From: Amycolatopsis sp. 2-15
GTDB lineage: Bacteria > Actinomycetota > Actinomycetes > Mycobacteriales > Pseudonocardiaceae
Length of the DNA stretch: 64,000 nucleotides
Assembly: GCF_030285625.1 (NCBI RefSeq)
Contig: NZ_CP127294.1
Location: 3,420,001-3,484,000 of the forward strand
Reading direction: 5' to 3'
Shown piece by piece: positions 20,184-32,527 of the stretch (positions are counted from its first letter, which is position 1; every line of letters begins with the position of its first letter). A model generated the notes under the pieces. That model was not told the origin of the DNA, did no database searches, and saw nothing but the letters and a program-made list of their open reading frames with translations. The translations under genes and the position numbers were made by a program.

Positions 20184-20310
20184 CGCCCCAACGTGGCGTT
20201 CGGTGCTCTATCCATGCAACGCACCCAACGCCGCATTGGGTGCGCTGAACGCACCGAACGCCGCATTGGGTGCGCTGAACGCAACCAACGCCACATTGGG
20301 GTGGTCTATT
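20184..20310. repeat. Intergenic 30-bp repeat cluster
   Basis: Three tandem 30-bp units (20221-20250, 20251-20280, 20281-20310) sharing a core AACGCCRCATTGGG, preceded at 20184-20205 by one inverted copy. It lies between two convergent genes. A related inverted pair occurs at 32528-32576. Confidence 0.85.
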
Positions 20311-20318
20311 GAGGACGG

Positions 20319-20903
20319 TCAGGACGCGGCGGGCGGCGGCACCACCGCGGTGCCGGTGTAGGTGACACAGGCCTTGTCGAAGTCGGCCAGCGTCGCGTCC
20401 ACGGTCGGCTGCGAACCGCCGACGGTGAGGTCCAGCAGCACCTTCACGCCGAAACCGGCCTGCGCGGCGTCGAGCGCCGTGGCGCGCACGCAGAAGTCCG
20501 TGGCGATGCCGACGACCTCGACGTCGGTCACGTCGTTGGCGCGCAGCCACTCCGCGAGCGACCGGCCGTCGCCCGACTTGCCCTCGAAGCCGGAGTACGC
20601 CGCGGTGTACTCGCCCTTCGAGAACACGGCCGTGATCGGCACGACGTCGAGCGACGGGTGGAACGACGCGCCCGCGGTGCCCGCGACGCAGTGGCGCGGC
20701 CAGCTCGTGGAGAAGTTCGGCGTGTCGCTGAAATGGTCGCCCGGGTCTATGTGGTGGTCGCGAGTGGCGACCACGTGGTCGTAGCCCCCTTCGGCGGCCT
20801 GGCGCGAGATGGCCTCCGCCGCGGCCGCGCCGCCGGGCAGTCCCAGCGAGCCGCCCTCGCAGAAGTCGTTCTGCACGTCCACCACGATCAGCGCGGTTCC
20901 CAT
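20319..20903 (-). CDS. pncA: Nicotinamidase (isochorismatase family)
   Basis: Converts nicotinamide to nicotinate for NAD salvage. A 194-residue protein with the catalytic Asp in LIVVDVQNDF (residue 10), metal ligands in TRDHHIDPGDHFS, and the nucleophile Cys in GIATDFCVRATALDA. It starts 14 bp after the pncB stop on the same strand, so the two NAD-salvage steps form an operon. Confidence 0.94.
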   Translation of the reverse strand: MGTALIVVDVQNDFCEGGSLGLPGGAAAAEAISRQAAEGGYDHVVATRDHHIDPGDHFSDTPNFSTSWPRHCVAGTAGASFHPSLDVVPITAVFSKGEYTAAYSGFEGKSGDGRSLAEWLRANDVTDVEVVGIATDFCVRATALDAAQAGFGVKVLLDLTVGGSQPTVDATLADFDKACVTYTGTAVVPPPAAS

Positions 20904-20916
20904 GTCTCGGCTCCCT

Positions 20917-22221
20917 CTACAGAAACGTCGTCGGTATCGCGGGCTCGCCGTGCGAGAGCTTGAGCCCTTCCCACGGCAGGCTGACCTGTGCGCGCCGCAA
21001 CCGGGCCCGCGCGTCGTCCAGCGTGGGCAGATCATCCACCGCGCGGCCGCCGCGCACCAGGGGGATCTGCAGGTCAAGATCGTGTTCCTCGGCCTTCGGG
21101 CGGCCCGAGGCCGCCGTCCACACGACCTCCTCCACGGCCGTGCCGGTGGAGCGGTGCCGCCGCAGCGAGTGCTTGCGCCCGCCGCGGGATTCCTTGTGGG
21201 CACTGCGTTTCGCGACGGGCCGGCCGTCGACCTCCACCAGCTTGTAGACCATGCCGGCGGTCGGCGCGCCCGAGCCGGTGACCACGGAGGTGCCCACGCC
21301 ATACGCGTCGACCGGCTCCGCGCGCAGCGCCGCGATGGCGTGCTCGTCGAGGTCACCGGAGACGACGATGCGCGTGTCCTTCGCGCCGAGGGAGTCGAGC
21401 TGGTCCCGCGCCTTGCGCGCGAGCGGGCCGACGTCGCCCGAGTCGATCCGGATCGCGCCGAGCTCGGCACCGGCCACGCGGACGGCGGTCTCGATGCCGG
21501 CGGTGATGTCGTAGGTGTCCACGAGCAGCGTCGTGTCCGGGCCCATCTTGTCCACCTGGGCGCGGAACGCCTGCTCTTCGCTGTCGTGCAGCAGCATGAA
21601 GGCGTGCGCGACCGTGCCGCGCGTGGGAATGCCGTAGCGGCGCCCGGCCTCGAGGTTCGACGTGGTCGCGAAGCCCGCGATGTACGCGGCGCGCGCGGCG
21701 GCGACGGCGGCGTACTCGTGGGTGCGCCGCCCGCCCATCTCGATGATGGGGCGCCCGTGCGCGGCGCCGGCCATGCGCGCGGCCGCCGAGGCGACGGCGC
21801 TGTCGTGGTTGAGGATCGACAGCGCGAGCGTCTCCAGCACCACGGCTTCGGCGAACGTGCCGCTCACGGTGAGGATCGGCGAGCCCGGGAAGTACAGCTC
21901 GCCCTCGGGGTAGCCCTCGATGTCGCCGGAGAACTCGTAGTCGGCCAGCCACGACAGCGTCGCGTCGTCGACCACCGCCGTCTGTTCCAGCACGGTCAGC
22001 TCGGCGTCGGTGAACCGGAAGTCGGCGATCGCGTCGAGGACGCGCGCGGTTCCGGCGACGACGCCGTAGCGCCGCCCGTCGGGCAGCCGGCGCGCGAAGA
22101 CCTCGAACACGCAGGGCCGCTCGGCGGTCCCGTCGGCCAGCGCGCTGCCCAGCATGGTCAGCTCGTAGTGGTCGGTGAGCAGCGCCGTGCTGGCGCTGGT
22201 GACCGGCTCGGGTGCACCCAT
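20917..22221 (-). CDS. pncB: Nicotinate phosphoribosyltransferase
   Basis: Makes nicotinate mononucleotide from nicotinate and PRPP, the step after PncA. A 434-residue protein with [15 protein letters not shown] at the start, [20 protein letters not shown] (substrate site and conserved His in VAHAFMLLH) and [15 protein letters not shown]. The length and order match the family. It is divergent from clpS, as in M. tuberculosis (pncB1/clpS). Confidence 0.95.
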   Translation of the reverse strand: MGAPEPVTSASTALLTDHYELTMLGSALADGTAERPCVFEVFARRLPDGRRYGVVAGTARVLDAIADFRFTDAELTVLEQTAVVDDATLSWLADYEFSGDIEGYPEGELYFPGSPILTVSGTFAEAVVLETLALSILNHDSAVASAAARMAGAAHGRPIIEMGGRRTHEYAAVAAARAAYIAGFATTSNLEAGRRYGIPTRGTVAHAFMLLHDSEEQAFRAQVDKMGPDTTLLVDTYDITAGIETAVRVAGAELGAIRIDSGDVGPLARKARDQLDSLGAKDTRIVVSGDLDEHAIAALRAEPVDAYGVGTSVVTGSGAPTAGMVYKLVEVDGRPVAKRSAHKESRGGRKHSLRRHRSTGTAVEEVVWTAASGRPKAEEHDLDLQIPLVRGGRAVDDLPTLDDARARLRRAQVSLPWEGLKLSHGEPAIPTTFL

Positions 22222-22295
22222 GGGGCCAGCCTATTCACCCACATGGCCGGACCTGGCGCGGCGTACCCCGTGACCCCCGTGACACCATGGGGTGC

Positions 22296-22595
22296 ATGTC
22301 CACGCCTGTCGCATCCGAACAGACGCAGGTTGATCCACTCGGGGCAGAGGTCGCCGAGGAGGACAAGCCCTGGCGGACCGTCGTGTGGAACGATCCGGTC
22401 AACCTGATGTCGTACGTGACGTATGTGTTCCAGAAGCTGTTCGGCTACAGCCGGGACCACGCCACGAAACTGATGCTCGACGTGCACCACAAGGGCAAGG
22501 CGATCGTGTCGTCGGGGTCCAAGGAGAAGGTGGAGACGGACGTGGCGAAGCTGCACGCCGCCGGGCTGTGGGCGACGATGGAGCAGCCCTCGTGA
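22296..22595 (+). CDS. clpS: ATP-dependent Clp protease adaptor ClpS
   Basis: Delivers N-degron substrates to ClpC/ClpP. A 99-residue protein with the core [40 protein letters not shown] and the terminal [11 protein letters not shown]. Starts at 22296 or, less likely, ATG 22287; I see no strong ribosome site for either, so a leaderless transcript is possible. It overlaps the DUF2017 gene by four bases. Confidence 0.95.
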   Translation: MSTPVASEQTQVDPLGAEVAEEDKPWRTVVWNDPVNLMSYVTYVFQKLFGYSRDHATKLMLDVHHKGKAIVSSGSKEKVETDVAKLHAAGLWATMEQPS

Positions 22596-23149
22596 AGGCG
22601 TGGCGCCGCAAGGGCGACGTGATCCTCGCGGGGTTCGAGCAGCAGGAGGCCGCCGTGCTGCGCGGCCTGGTCAGCCAGCTCGAGGACATGTTGCGCGCGC
22701 GGGCCGAGGAGGCTCCGCAGGATGAGCTGGCGGAGCTCACCGGCATCCGCACCGGCCCGTCGGAGTCGCCGGACGACCCGGTGCTCTCCCGGCTGCTGCC
22801 CGATTTTCACAAGCTCGACCCCGACAACCCCTCCCGCGAGGACCTCGACTCCGCGGCGGCCATGCGCTCGTTGCACGAGCCCGAGCTGCTGGAGACGAAG
22901 GTCGGCGTGGCGAAGGTCGTGCTCGACACGCTGCCGCGTGACGGCGGCGACGTGCACCTGGACGTCGAGCAGGCCGACGCGTGGCTGGGCGCGCTCAACG
23001 ACGTGCGCCTCGCGCTCGGCACGGCGCTCGACGTCACCGAGGACATGCCGGACGAGCTGCCCGACGACGACCCGCGCGCCCCGCACCTGGGCGTGTACCA
23101 CTGGCTGACCTGGGTGCAGGAGACGCTGATCCAGGCGCTGACCGCGTGA
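22592..23149 (+). CDS. DUF2017 protein
   Basis: A 185-residue cytoplasmic, largely acidic helical protein of the actinobacterial DUF2017 family, which nearly always follows clpS (Rv1332 in M. tuberculosis). Recognisable parts are [20 protein letters not shown] and [15 protein letters not shown] at the end. The function is unknown; its constant place after clpS suggests a link to regulated proteolysis. It starts and ends in GTGA overlaps. Confidence 0.88.
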   Translation: MKAWRRKGDVILAGFEQQEAAVLRGLVSQLEDMLRARAEEAPQDELAELTGIRTGPSESPDDPVLSRLLPDFHKLDPDNPSREDLDSAAAMRSLHEPELLETKVGVAKVVLDTLPRDGGDVHLDVEQADAWLGALNDVRLALGTALDVTEDMPDELPDDDPRAPHLGVYHWLTWVQETLIQALTA

Positions 23150-24132
23150 TCACCGACGTTCCGGGTGTCCTCGTCGGGCACCATCACCGCCTGGGTGACG
23201 GCTGGGCCACCGGCACCACCGTGGTCCTCGTGCCGGACGGCGCGACGGGCGCGGTCGACCAGCGCGGCGGCGCGCCCGGCACGCGCGAGACGAACCTGCT
23301 GGAGCCGGAGAACCTGGTGCAGCGGGTGAACGCCGTGTGCCTCTCCGGCGGCAGCGCGTACGGCCTGGCCGCGGCCGACGGCGTGATGCGCTGGCTTTCG
23401 GAGCGCAACCTGGGCTTCCCCGTCGGGCTGCAGCCGCACGAGGTCGTGCCGATCGTGCCCGGCGCGGTGCTGTTCGATCTTCCGCGTAGCGACTGGGGCA
23501 ACCGGCCGGACGCGGCTTTCGGTTACGCGGCTTGTGAAGCGGCCTCGAAGACGTTCGCCTCGGGCACGGTCGGCGCCGGTACCGGAGCTGTGGTCGGGTC
23601 GCTCAAGGGCGGCATCGGCTCGGCGAGCGAGGTCGTCGACGGCGTGACGGTCGGGGCGCTGGCGGCCGTGAACGCCGGCGGCGAGGCGGTGGACTTCGCG
23701 ACCGGCCGGGCGTTCGCCGCGGATCACGAGGTGGACGGCGAGTTCGGCGTCCGCTGGCCTTCGCGGCCGGGTGAGGTGCCCCCGGCGCGGACCGACCTGA
23801 ACACCACGATCGGGGTGGTCGCGTGCGACGCGGCGCTGTCGAAGGCCGAGGCGCGCCGGCTCGCGGTCGCCGCGCAGGACGGCCTGGCCCGCGCCGTGCG
23901 CCCGGCCCACACGATGTTCGACGGCGACACGGTCTTCGCCCTGGCCACGGGCGCTCGCGAGCTGCCCGCCGGCATCGGCACGTTTGCCGACGGCCAGCGG
24001 GCGGCGGCGCTCGACGCGTTGTGCTCGGCCGCCGCGCGGGTGTTCGCCCGCGCGATGGTCCACGGGCTGCTCACGGCCACCGCGGCGGGTGGGGTCGCGG
24101 CGTACCGGGACGTGTGGCCGGAGGCGTTCTAG
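23146..24132 (+). CDS. P1 (DmpA/BapA) family self-processing aminopeptidase
   Basis: A 328-residue Ntn-hydrolase-type peptidase of family S58. It should cleave itself in the sequence DLNTTIGVV (near residue 217), exposing a threonine nucleophile. Other marks are NAVCLSGGSAYGLAAADGVM and TDVPGVLVGHH at the start. It corresponds to Rv1333. There is no signal peptide. In-block position beside mec/cysO is conserved, but a shared role has not been shown. It starts in a GTGA overlap with DUF2017. Confidence 0.9.
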   Translation: MITDVPGVLVGHHHRLGDGWATGTTVVLVPDGATGAVDQRGGAPGTRETNLLEPENLVQRVNAVCLSGGSAYGLAAADGVMRWLSERNLGFPVGLQPHEVVPIVPGAVLFDLPRSDWGNRPDAAFGYAACEAASKTFASGTVGAGTGAVVGSLKGGIGSASEVVDGVTVGALAAVNAGGEAVDFATGRAFAADHEVDGEFGVRWPSRPGEVPPARTDLNTTIGVVACDAALSKAEARRLAVAAQDGLARAVRPAHTMFDGDTVFALATGARELPAGIGTFADGQRAAALDALCSAAARVFARAMVHGLLTATAAGGVAAYRDVWPEAF

Positions 24133-24509
24133 AGGTCCGGCAGCGGGTCCTGCGGGACCCACGCGCCGTCGCGTTCGAGGTCGGCGGCCCGGATCGCGAC
24201 GATGTCGGCCTCGTCGATCTCCAGCACGAGGTCCGCGAACGAGATCGTCGGGCCCAGCGAGGGGTGTTCCTCCACCGGCCCCAGCTCACTCGAGCGCGGC
24301 AGGACCTCCCACACCGACTTCGGCCGCAGCCGTCGGAAGCGGCCGCAGGCGAGCACGACCACGCGCCGGTCGGTCACCACCACCAGGAAGCCGTAGAGCG
24401 CCGCCATCCCGTTGAGGTAGAGCGAGTTGCCGGCGAACACGTACTGGACCCGGTCGCCGTCGGGCAGGAACGGCAGGCAGCGGTCGCGGACCTTCGTCGG
24501 CACAGGCAT
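24129..24509 (-). CDS. Conserved hypothetical protein, PH-like
   Basis: A 126-residue soluble protein lying antisense inside an otherwise co-directional block. The sequence (VQYVFAGNSLYLNGMAALYG, FLVVVTDRRVVVLACGR) looks like the beta-rich core of bacterial PH-like domains. The ATG at 24509 is preferred to a start at 24578. It overlaps the P1 peptidase end by four bases and is divergent from mec. The function is unknown. Confidence 0.7.
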   Translation of the reverse strand: MPVPTKVRDRCLPFLPDGDRVQYVFAGNSLYLNGMAALYGFLVVVTDRRVVVLACGRFRRLRPKSVWEVLPRSSELGPVEEHPSLGPTISFADLVLEIDEADIVAIRAADLERDGAWVPQDPLPDL

Positions 24510-24583
24510 GCCCGAAATTGTCCCCGACCAGGTGCCTGAGCGGAAGGTCTCACAGTCTGGACAGGGTGGGTCCACCACCTAAG

Positions 24584-25000
24584 ATGTCGAATGTGCTCCG
24601 GATCCGCCGTGAATTCGTCGACGAGATCGTCGCCCATGCCCGCCGTGACCACCCCGACGAGGCGTGTGGGGTGATCGCCGGTCCCGTGGGCTCTGACAGC
24701 CCCGAACGGTTCATCCCGATGCTGAACGCGGCGCGGTCACCGACGTTCTACGAGTTCGACTCGGGTGACCTGCTCAAGCTGTACCGCGAGATGGACGCCA
24801 ACGACGAGGTGCCCGTGGTGATCTACCACTCGCACACCGCGACGGAGGCCTACCCGTCGCGCACCGACGCGAACATCGCCGCCGAACCCGACGCGCACTA
24901 CGTGCTCGTCTCCACGAAAGACCCCGATTCGCACGAGTTCCGCTCGTACCGGATCGTGGACGCCGAGATCACCGAGGAGCCGGTCGAGATCGTCGACTGA
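24584..25000 (+). CDS. mec: JAMM-motif peptidase Mec acting on CysO
   Basis: A zinc isopeptidase of the Mov34/MPN/PAD-1 group (138 residues) that in M. tuberculosis (Rv1334) releases cysteine from the CysO-cysteine adduct. The JAMM ligands are complete: Glu in DEACGVIAG, and the HxHx7SxxD series in HSHTATEAYPSRTD. It is followed 66 bp downstream by cysO and cysM in the same order as in M. tuberculosis. The CysO encoded here ends GGAR, so Mec may also trim it. Confidence 0.93.
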   Translation: MSNVLRIRREFVDEIVAHARRDHPDEACGVIAGPVGSDSPERFIPMLNAARSPTFYEFDSGDLLKLYREMDANDEVPVVIYHSHTATEAYPSRTDANIAAEPDAHYVLVSTKDPDSHEFRSYRIVDAEITEEPVEIVD

Positions 25001-25066
25001 GCTGCCGGAATAAGGGCTGCGTCCCGCGCGTCAGCTTCTCAGAACCCACTTCGGAGGTAGAAAACC

Positions 25067-27007
<1,941 letters not shown>

Positions 27008-27010
27008 GCT

Positions 27011-27072
27011 CCTGGCACGACCCTGACAGGCCGTGCCAGGCGAGTGGCAGCGCGGTGTGCGTGCCGTGCCAG
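27011..27072. promoter_or_regulatory. CCTGGCACG inverted repeat
   Basis: A perfect 9-bp inverted repeat (27011-27019 with 27032-27040), and a third half-site CGTGCCAG at 27065-27072. It lies just after the racemase stop and 66 bp before the monooxygenase remnant. It could be an operator or a terminator stem (no T-run). Confidence 0.4.
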
Positions 27073-27137
27073 TGGATCACGGCAACCTTCGGTTCGAGAG
27101 CGGCTCACCGGGCCGCTCTGAACCCGGAGGAGTCATC

Positions 27138-28297
27138 ATGAACACCGTCACGATCATCGGCGCCGGCCTCGGCGGCCTCAATCTCGCCCGCGTCCTGCAC
27201 GTTCACGGCATTCCCGCCACGGTCTACGAAGCCGAGGCGTCCACGGGTGCGCGAGCTCAGGGCGGGATGCTCGACATCCACGACTACAACGGCCAGGTCG
27301 CCGTCGGCGCCGCCGACCTCATGGCCGAGTTCCGCGGGTTGATCCTCGACGGCCGTCAGCAGGTGCGGTTCCTGGACAAGTACGGGACCGTGTTGTTCGA
27401 CAAAGCCGACGACGGCGCCGGAGGCCGGCCCGAAGTCCAACGTGGGGAGCTGCGGCAGCTGCTGCTCGACTCGCTCCCCGCCGGCACGGTTCGCTGGGGC
27501 GCCAAGGTCGCCGACGCGCGCTCTGCCGGTGATGGCCCCCACGAAGTGACTTTCACCGACGGCAGCGTTGTCGTGAGCGACCTGCTGGTCGGCACCGACG
27601 GCGCGTGGTCCCGCGTCCGACCGCTGCTGTCGTCCGCCGTCCCCGGGTACGCCGGCACGACGATGGTCGAGACCTACCTGTACGACGCCGGCACCCGCCA
27701 CCCCGCCTCCGCCAAGACCGTCGGCGGCGGCTCGATGGGCGCGATCGGGTCGGACAAGGGCATCATGGCCCAACGCGAAAGCGGGGACACCATCCACACG
27801 TACGTGTGGCTGACGCGGCCGCTGGACTGGTTCGCGGCCATCGACTTCACCGACCCTGCTGGTGCTGCTGCCCGCGTCGCGCAGGAGTTCACCGGCTGGG
27901 CCCTGGAACTGACGGCGCTCATCACCGAAGGCGACACCGCGCCCGTGCTGCGCCCGCGCTACGTCCTGCCGCTCGAGCACCGCTGGGACCGCGTGCCGGG
28001 CGTGACCCTCGTCGGCGACGCGGCCCACCTCATGCCGCCCAACGGCGAAGGCGCCAACCTCGCCATGCTCGACGCCGCCGAGCTCGCCCAGGCCCTCGCC
28101 GCCCACCCGGTGACGTCGAGGCCGCGCTGTCCGAGTACGAGCAGGCGATGTTCCCGCGCAGCGCCCGGATCGCGACCGGCAGCGCCGAGTTCGAGGAGGC
28201 CATGGCCGGCCAGAGCGAGGAGGCGACGGCGGAGCACCTTATCAAGGTCTTCTCGGAACTCACGGCGGGGCAGAGCCCCTTCGACTCCGGCCACTAG
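27138..28297 (+). pseudogene. FAD-dependent monooxygenase (TetX-like), frameshifted
   Basis: A flavoprotein hydroxylase gene. The FAD-binding GAGLGGLNLARVL, the second motif VGTDGAWSRVRP and the ribityl motif TLVGDAAHLMPPNGEGANLAM are intact. Near 28108 the frame slips: sense resumes one frame over as DVEAALSEYEQAMFPRSARI and runs to a stop at 28297. One base is missing in CCCGG. The first 320 or so residues, with all catalytic motifs, would still be made from the ATG at 27138 (GGAGG upstream), but with a nonsense tail. True pseudogene or sequencing error. Confidence 0.8.
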
Positions 28298-28337
28298 CCT
28301 CGATCCCGGGCCCGGCACCTTCGAGACCGCCCTGCGG

Positions 28338-28642
28338 ATGATGCGGCGCCACGACCCGCAGACCGGGGAAGACGGCTTTCAACTGCTGCTCACCGAGGTC
28401 ACCGACCACGTCGGCGAGCTGATCGCCGAGTTCGAGCGGGAGACCGAGGACTACGGCTTGCGCTGCTGGAGCTGATCGGCGAGGCGAAGGCGCCCGAGGC
28501 GCTGCCCGTCCTCGCCGCCCAGCTCGACAGCCCTGATGACGAATCCTTGCGCTCGTGGGCAACCCGCGGGCTGGAACGCCTGGACACCCGCGAAGCCCGC
28601 ACGGTTCTGTGGCGGGCGAGGGCCAACGGGACGATCACGTAG
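28338..28642 (+). pseudogene. Small HEAT-repeat-like protein, frameshifted
   Basis: Two frames together read as a helical repeat protein: MMRRHDPQTGEDGFQLLL, then, in another frame, LLELIGEAKAPEALPVLAAQ and LRSWATRGLERLDTREARTV to a TAG ending at 28642. Restoring a second copy of CTGCTGG near 28463 would join the two frames as GLRCWLLELIGEA, so loss of one 7-bp repeat is the simplest explanation. The start is uncertain. Such proteins have no fixed function. Confidence 0.55.
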
Positions 28643-28816
28643 GTCGGCTTCGAGCGGACGGCGTCGGCTACCGACCGTGGGGGCCGTGCCTGCGTGCGGC
28701 GTGGTGGTTCGGTGGGTCGGCTGAGCAAGCCCCGACACTGTCGCCACCGCCCTGAACTCGAACATCAGGGAATTCACCCGAGGCCACCCACACCGGACGG
28801 ACGTAGCCTGGAACAC

Positions 28817-29488
28817 GTGAGCACACTCCCACCGCAGCCCATGCCGTTCGGGGACCAGCCGGCGGACAAGGCGAAGGCCACCGATGTGGCGAAGCGCATC
28901 CTGCCGCCCAACCCCAAGGCGGCGGCGATCGTCGCGGTGGGGTTCACGCTCGTGCTCTACCTGGTGGAGCTCCTGGACGTGATCCTGCCCGCGGACCTCG
29001 ACCACGGGGGCATCGTGTCGAGGCAGGCGTCCGGCCTGGACGGGATCCTGTGGGCGCCGCTGCTGCACGCCGGGTGGGGGCACCTGTTCTCGAACACCGT
29101 GCCGGTGCTCGTGCTGTCGTTCCTGGCGATGGCGGCGGGGATCGGGCGCTGGGCGGTGGTCACGGCGATCATCTGGATCGTGTCGGGCCTGGGGGTCTGG
29201 CTGGTCGGGCCGTCGAACACCTACACGGTGGGGGCGTCCGGGCTGGCGTTCGGGTGGCTGGCGTTCCTGCTGGTCCGCGGCATCTTCAACCGGGCGTTCG
29301 GGCAGATCGTGGTGGCGGTCGTGCTGCTCGGTGTGTGGAGCGGGATGCTGTGGGGCCTGCTGCCGGGCAACCCCGGCATCTCCTGGCAGGGCCACCTCTT
29401 CGGCGCGCTCGCCGGTGTCCTCGCGGCCTGGCTGACGGCGCGGGGCGACCGTCCCAAGAAGAAGGCGGCCGGTAGCCTCGAGGTGTGA
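28817..29488 (+). CDS. Rhomboid-family intramembrane protease
   Basis: A polytopic membrane protein of 223 residues (Rv1337 equivalent). The catalytic serine lies in [13 protein letters not shown] and the histidine in [13 protein letters not shown]; helix 2 has [17 protein letters not shown]. The N-terminal 30 residues are a polar cytoplasmic stretch. The GTG at 28817 fits this start. It overlaps murI by four bases. The substrate is unknown. Confidence 0.92.
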   Translation: MSTLPPQPMPFGDQPADKAKATDVAKRILPPNPKAAAIVAVGFTLVLYLVELLDVILPADLDHGGIVSRQASGLDGILWAPLLHAGWGHLFSNTVPVLVLSFLAMAAGIGRWAVVTAIIWIVSGLGVWLVGPSNTYTVGASGLAFGWLAFLLVRGIFNRAFGQIVVAVVLLGVWSGMLWGLLPGNPGISWQGHLFGALAGVLAAWLTARGDRPKKKAAGSLEV

Positions 29489-30291
29489 GCACCCCGACCG
29501 CCGACGCGCCCATCGGGGTTTTCGATTCCGGCGTCGGCGGTCTCACCGTCGCCCGGTCGATCCTCGAGCTGCTGCCCGCCGAGCAGCTGCGTTACGTCGG
29601 CGACACCGCGCGCAACCCCTACGGCCCCCTCCCCATCGCGACGGCCCGTCAGTACGCGCTCGAAGCCCTCGACGACCTCGTCGAAGGCGGCGTGAAAGCC
29701 CTGGTCATCGCGTGCAACACGGCCTCGGCCGCCTGCCTGCGCGACGCCCGTGAGCGCTACGACGTCCCCGTCATCGAGGTCGTCCTGCCTGCCGCTCGCC
29801 GAGCCGCGTCGGTCACGCACAGCGGCCGGGTGGGCGTGATCGGGACCGAGGGGACCGTTCGCTCCCGCGCGTACGACGACGCCTTCGCCGCGGCGCCCGA
29901 CGTGCGGCTCACGAGCGTCGCGTGCCACCGGTTCGTCGACTTCGTGGAGCGCGGCATCACGTCCGGGCGCCAGATCCTGGGGCTCGCGCAGGGCTATCTG
30001 CAGCCGCTGCTCGAAGCCGAGGTCGACACGCTCGTGCTCGGCTGCACGCACTACCCGCTGCTTTCCGGCGTGCTGCAGATCGTGATGGGCCAGGACGTCA
30101 CGCTCGTCTCCAGCGCGGACGAGACGGCCAAAGACCTCTACCGCGTGCTCACCGAGCTCGACCTGCTGGCCGAGCGCGAGGCGCCGCCGCGGCACGAGTT
30201 CCTGGCCACGGGCTCGCCGGAGCCGTTCACGCGCCTGGCCGCGCGGTTCATGGGGTTCGCGCCGGGTGTCCTCGCTCCCACGAGCGCGTAA
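29485..30291 (+). CDS. murI: Glutamate racemase
   Basis: Supplies D-glutamate for peptidoglycan. A 268-residue protein with the first catalytic Cys in [10 protein letters not shown], the second in [11 protein letters not shown], and the opening [17 protein letters not shown]. It is coupled to the rhomboid gene (GTGA) and followed by the metallo-hydrolase, in the same order as in M. tuberculosis (Rv1337-Rv1339). Confidence 0.96.
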   Translation: MSTPTADAPIGVFDSGVGGLTVARSILELLPAEQLRYVGDTARNPYGPLPIATARQYALEALDDLVEGGVKALVIACNTASAACLRDARERYDVPVIEVVLPAARRAASVTHSGRVGVIGTEGTVRSRAYDDAFAAAPDVRLTSVACHRFVDFVERGITSGRQILGLAQGYLQPLLEAEVDTLVLGCTHYPLLSGVLQIVMGQDVTLVSSADETAKDLYRVLTELDLLAEREAPPRHEFLATGSPEPFTRLAARFMGFAPGVLAPTSA

Positions 30292-30320
30292 GTCTCACTG
30301 AACGCCCTTAGGGTGATGGG

Positions 30321-31088
30321 GTGCGACTGACGATCCTCGGGTGCTCGGGCAGCGTCCCCGGGCCGAACACCGCCGCGTCCGGGTACTTGCTGGAGGCGGA
30401 GGGGTTCCGGCTGGGCCTCGAGCTCGGCAACGGCGCGTTCGCGCAGCTCCAGACGGTGTGCGACCCGTTCGACCTCGACGCGCTCGTGTTGTCGCACTTG
30501 CATTCGGACCACTGCGCCGACGTCAACTCGCTCACGGTGCTGCGCCGCTACCACCCGGCGCCGCCGTACCCGGCTCGCCCGCGGCAGCTGCCCCTGTACG
30601 CACCGGCGGACGCGCCGACGCGGCTGGCCAACGCGTACGCCGCCGACGCCGATGAGCGGGCCGCCGTGGACCTGTCCGACGTCTATGCCTTCCACACGCT
30701 GCGTGAGGAAACGGTGCGGATCGGGCCGTTCGACGTGACGGCGGCCGTGGTGCAGCACCCGACGCCGGCGTTCGGCCTGCGGATCTCCTACGGCGGTGCT
30801 TTCCTCGCCTACACCGGCGACACCGGCCCGTGCACCGCGCTGGGCGAGCTGGCGGACGGCGTCGACGTGCTGCTGTCGGAGGCCTCGTGGACGGACGCGG
30901 CCGACCGGCCCGACGGCGTGCACCTGTCCGGAAAACAGGCCGGTGAGCTGGCGAAGGACGCCGGCGTCGGGCGGCTGCTGCTCACGCACATCGCGCCGTG
31001 GACCGACAGCCGCGCGGTGCTGGCGGAGGCCGCGGCGGTGTTCCCGGACAGCGAGCTCGTGAGCCAGGGCGCCGTCTACGAGATCTGA
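30321..31088 (+). CDS. Metallo-beta-lactamase-fold hydrolase (Rv1339-like)
   Basis: A 255-residue cytoplasmic metallo-hydrolase. The two-metal motif is [12 protein letters not shown], with later ligands in [19 protein letters not shown] and LLLTHIAPW. It corresponds to Rv1339, which has been described as an atypical cyclic-nucleotide phosphodiesterase; I carry that over only as a possibility. It sits between murI and rph. Confidence 0.88.
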   Translation: MRLTILGCSGSVPGPNTAASGYLLEAEGFRLGLELGNGAFAQLQTVCDPFDLDALVLSHLHSDHCADVNSLTVLRRYHPAPPYPARPRQLPLYAPADAPTRLANAYAADADERAAVDLSDVYAFHTLREETVRIGPFDVTAAVVQHPTPAFGLRISYGGAFLAYTGDTGPCTALGELADGVDVLLSEASWTDAADRPDGVHLSGKQAGELAKDAGVGRLLLTHIAPWTDSRAVLAEAAAVFPDSELVSQGAVYEI

Positions 31089-31126
31089 GCGGCGGACTGT
31101 CGGGGGCCTGCCTTATTGTGCACCCC

Positions 31127-31903
31127 GTGACGAGGAAAGATGGCAGGAACGACGACCAGCTCCGCGACATCAAGATCACCCGCGGGTTCCAGAAGTGGCC
31201 TGCCGGTTCGGTGCTCATCGAGTTCGGCAACACGCGCGTGCTGTGCGCGGCCAGCGTCACCGAGGGTGTGCCGCGCTGGCGGGCGGGCTCCGGGCTCGGC
31301 TGGGTCACGGCGGAGTACGCGATGCTCCCGTCGGCCACCAACACCCGCGGCGACCGCGAAGCCGTGAAGGGCCGCATCGGCGGCCGCACCCACGAGATCT
31401 CCCGGCTGATCGGCCGGTCGCTGCGCGCGTGCATCGACCTCGCGGCGCTGGGCGAGAACACGATCGTGATCGACTGCGACGTGATCCAGGCCGACGGCGG
31501 CACCCGCACCGCGGCGGTCACCGGCGGCTACGTTGCCTTGCGCGACGCCATCACGTGGCTCGGCGCGGCCAACCGGCTCAACGACCCCCAGCCGCTGTCG
31601 TCCTCGGTCGCGGCGGTGAGCGTCGGCGTGGTCGACGGGCGCGTGCGCCTGGACCTGCCGTACGAGGAGGACTCGCGCGCGGAGGTCGACATGAACGTGG
31701 TCGCCACTGACGCCGGTACGCTCATCGAGGTGCAGGGCACGGGCGAGGGCGCCACCTTCGCGCGGTCCACTTTGGACACGATGCTCGACCTGGCGCTCGC
31801 CGGCTGCGCCACGCTCACGCAGCTGCAGAACGAGGCCCTGGCGCTGCCGTACCCGGGTGAGCTGCCGCAGCCGCGCCCGGACAAGAAGAAGGGCGCCAAG
31901 TGA
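31127..31903 (+). CDS. rph: Ribonuclease PH
   Basis: A phosphorolytic 3' exoribonuclease that trims tRNA precursors. A 258-residue protein with [20 protein letters not shown], the phosphate-site region [19 protein letters not shown] and [19 protein letters not shown]. The GTG at 31127 gives the family start; GTG 31118 is also in frame. It overlaps rdgB by four bases, a widespread pairing. Confidence 0.96.
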   Translation: MTRKDGRNDDQLRDIKITRGFQKWPAGSVLIEFGNTRVLCAASVTEGVPRWRAGSGLGWVTAEYAMLPSATNTRGDREAVKGRIGGRTHEISRLIGRSLRACIDLAALGENTIVIDCDVIQADGGTRTAAVTGGYVALRDAITWLGAANRLNDPQPLSSSVAAVSVGVVDGRVRLDLPYEEDSRAEVDMNVVATDAGTLIEVQGTGEGATFARSTLDTMLDLALAGCATLTQLQNEALALPYPGELPQPRPDKKKGAK

Positions 31904-32508
31904 CGAAGCTGCTGCTGGCCACGCGCAACCAGAAGAAGCTCGGCGAGCTGCGGCGCATCCTCGAGGCCGAGGGCATCGCCGGCATCGAGGTGCTGGGCCT
32001 CGCCGACGTCGACGAGTTCCCCGAAGCGCCGGAAACCGCGCCGGACTTCGAAGGCAACGCCGTCGCCAAGGCCCGCGACGCAGTGGCCGCCACGGGTTTG
32101 CCCGCCGTCGCCGACGACTCCGGCCTGGCGGTCGACGCGCTGAACGGCATGCCCGGCATCCTGTCCGCCCGCTGGTCCGGCCGCCACGGCGACGACGACG
32201 CCAACCTCGACCTGGTGCTCGCCCAGCTCACCGACACCCCCGACGACCGCCGCGGTGCGGCCTTCGTCTGCGCCGCCGCCCTCGTCCTCCCGTCCGGCGA
32301 GGAAACCATCGTCCGCGGCGAATGGCGCGGCACCCTGCTCCGCGCCCGCCGCGGCACCCACGGCTTCGGCTACGACCCCATCTTCGTCCCCGACGGCGAG
32401 ACGCGGTCGTCGGCGGAGCTGGAACCGTCCGAAAAGGACGCGGCTTCCCACCGGGGCCGCGCCTTGCGCGCTCTTCTCCCGGCCCTGCGCGACCTCGCCA
32501 AGGCCTGA
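31900..32508 (+). CDS. rdgB: XTP/dITP diphosphatase (RdgB/HAM1)
   Basis: Removes deaminated purine triphosphates from the nucleotide pool. A 202-residue protein with [18 protein letters not shown] at the start, the metal-binding [19 protein letters not shown] and [14 protein letters not shown]. It closes the rph operon, and an inverted repeat follows 20 bp downstream. Confidence 0.95.
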   Translation: MTKLLLATRNQKKLGELRRILEAEGIAGIEVLGLADVDEFPEAPETAPDFEGNAVAKARDAVAATGLPAVADDSGLAVDALNGMPGILSARWSGRHGDDDANLDLVLAQLTDTPDDRRGAAFVCAAALVLPSGEETIVRGEWRGTLLRARRGTHGFGYDPIFVPDGETRSSAELEPSEKDAASHRGRALRALLPALRDLAKA

Positions 32509-32527
32509 CGCGGCCCGGCCCAAACCA

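Noticed and set aside
20221..20310. CRISPR-like array of 30-bp repeats
   Set aside because: The units are directly adjacent with no spacers, and an inverted copy stands beside them; no cas genes are present.
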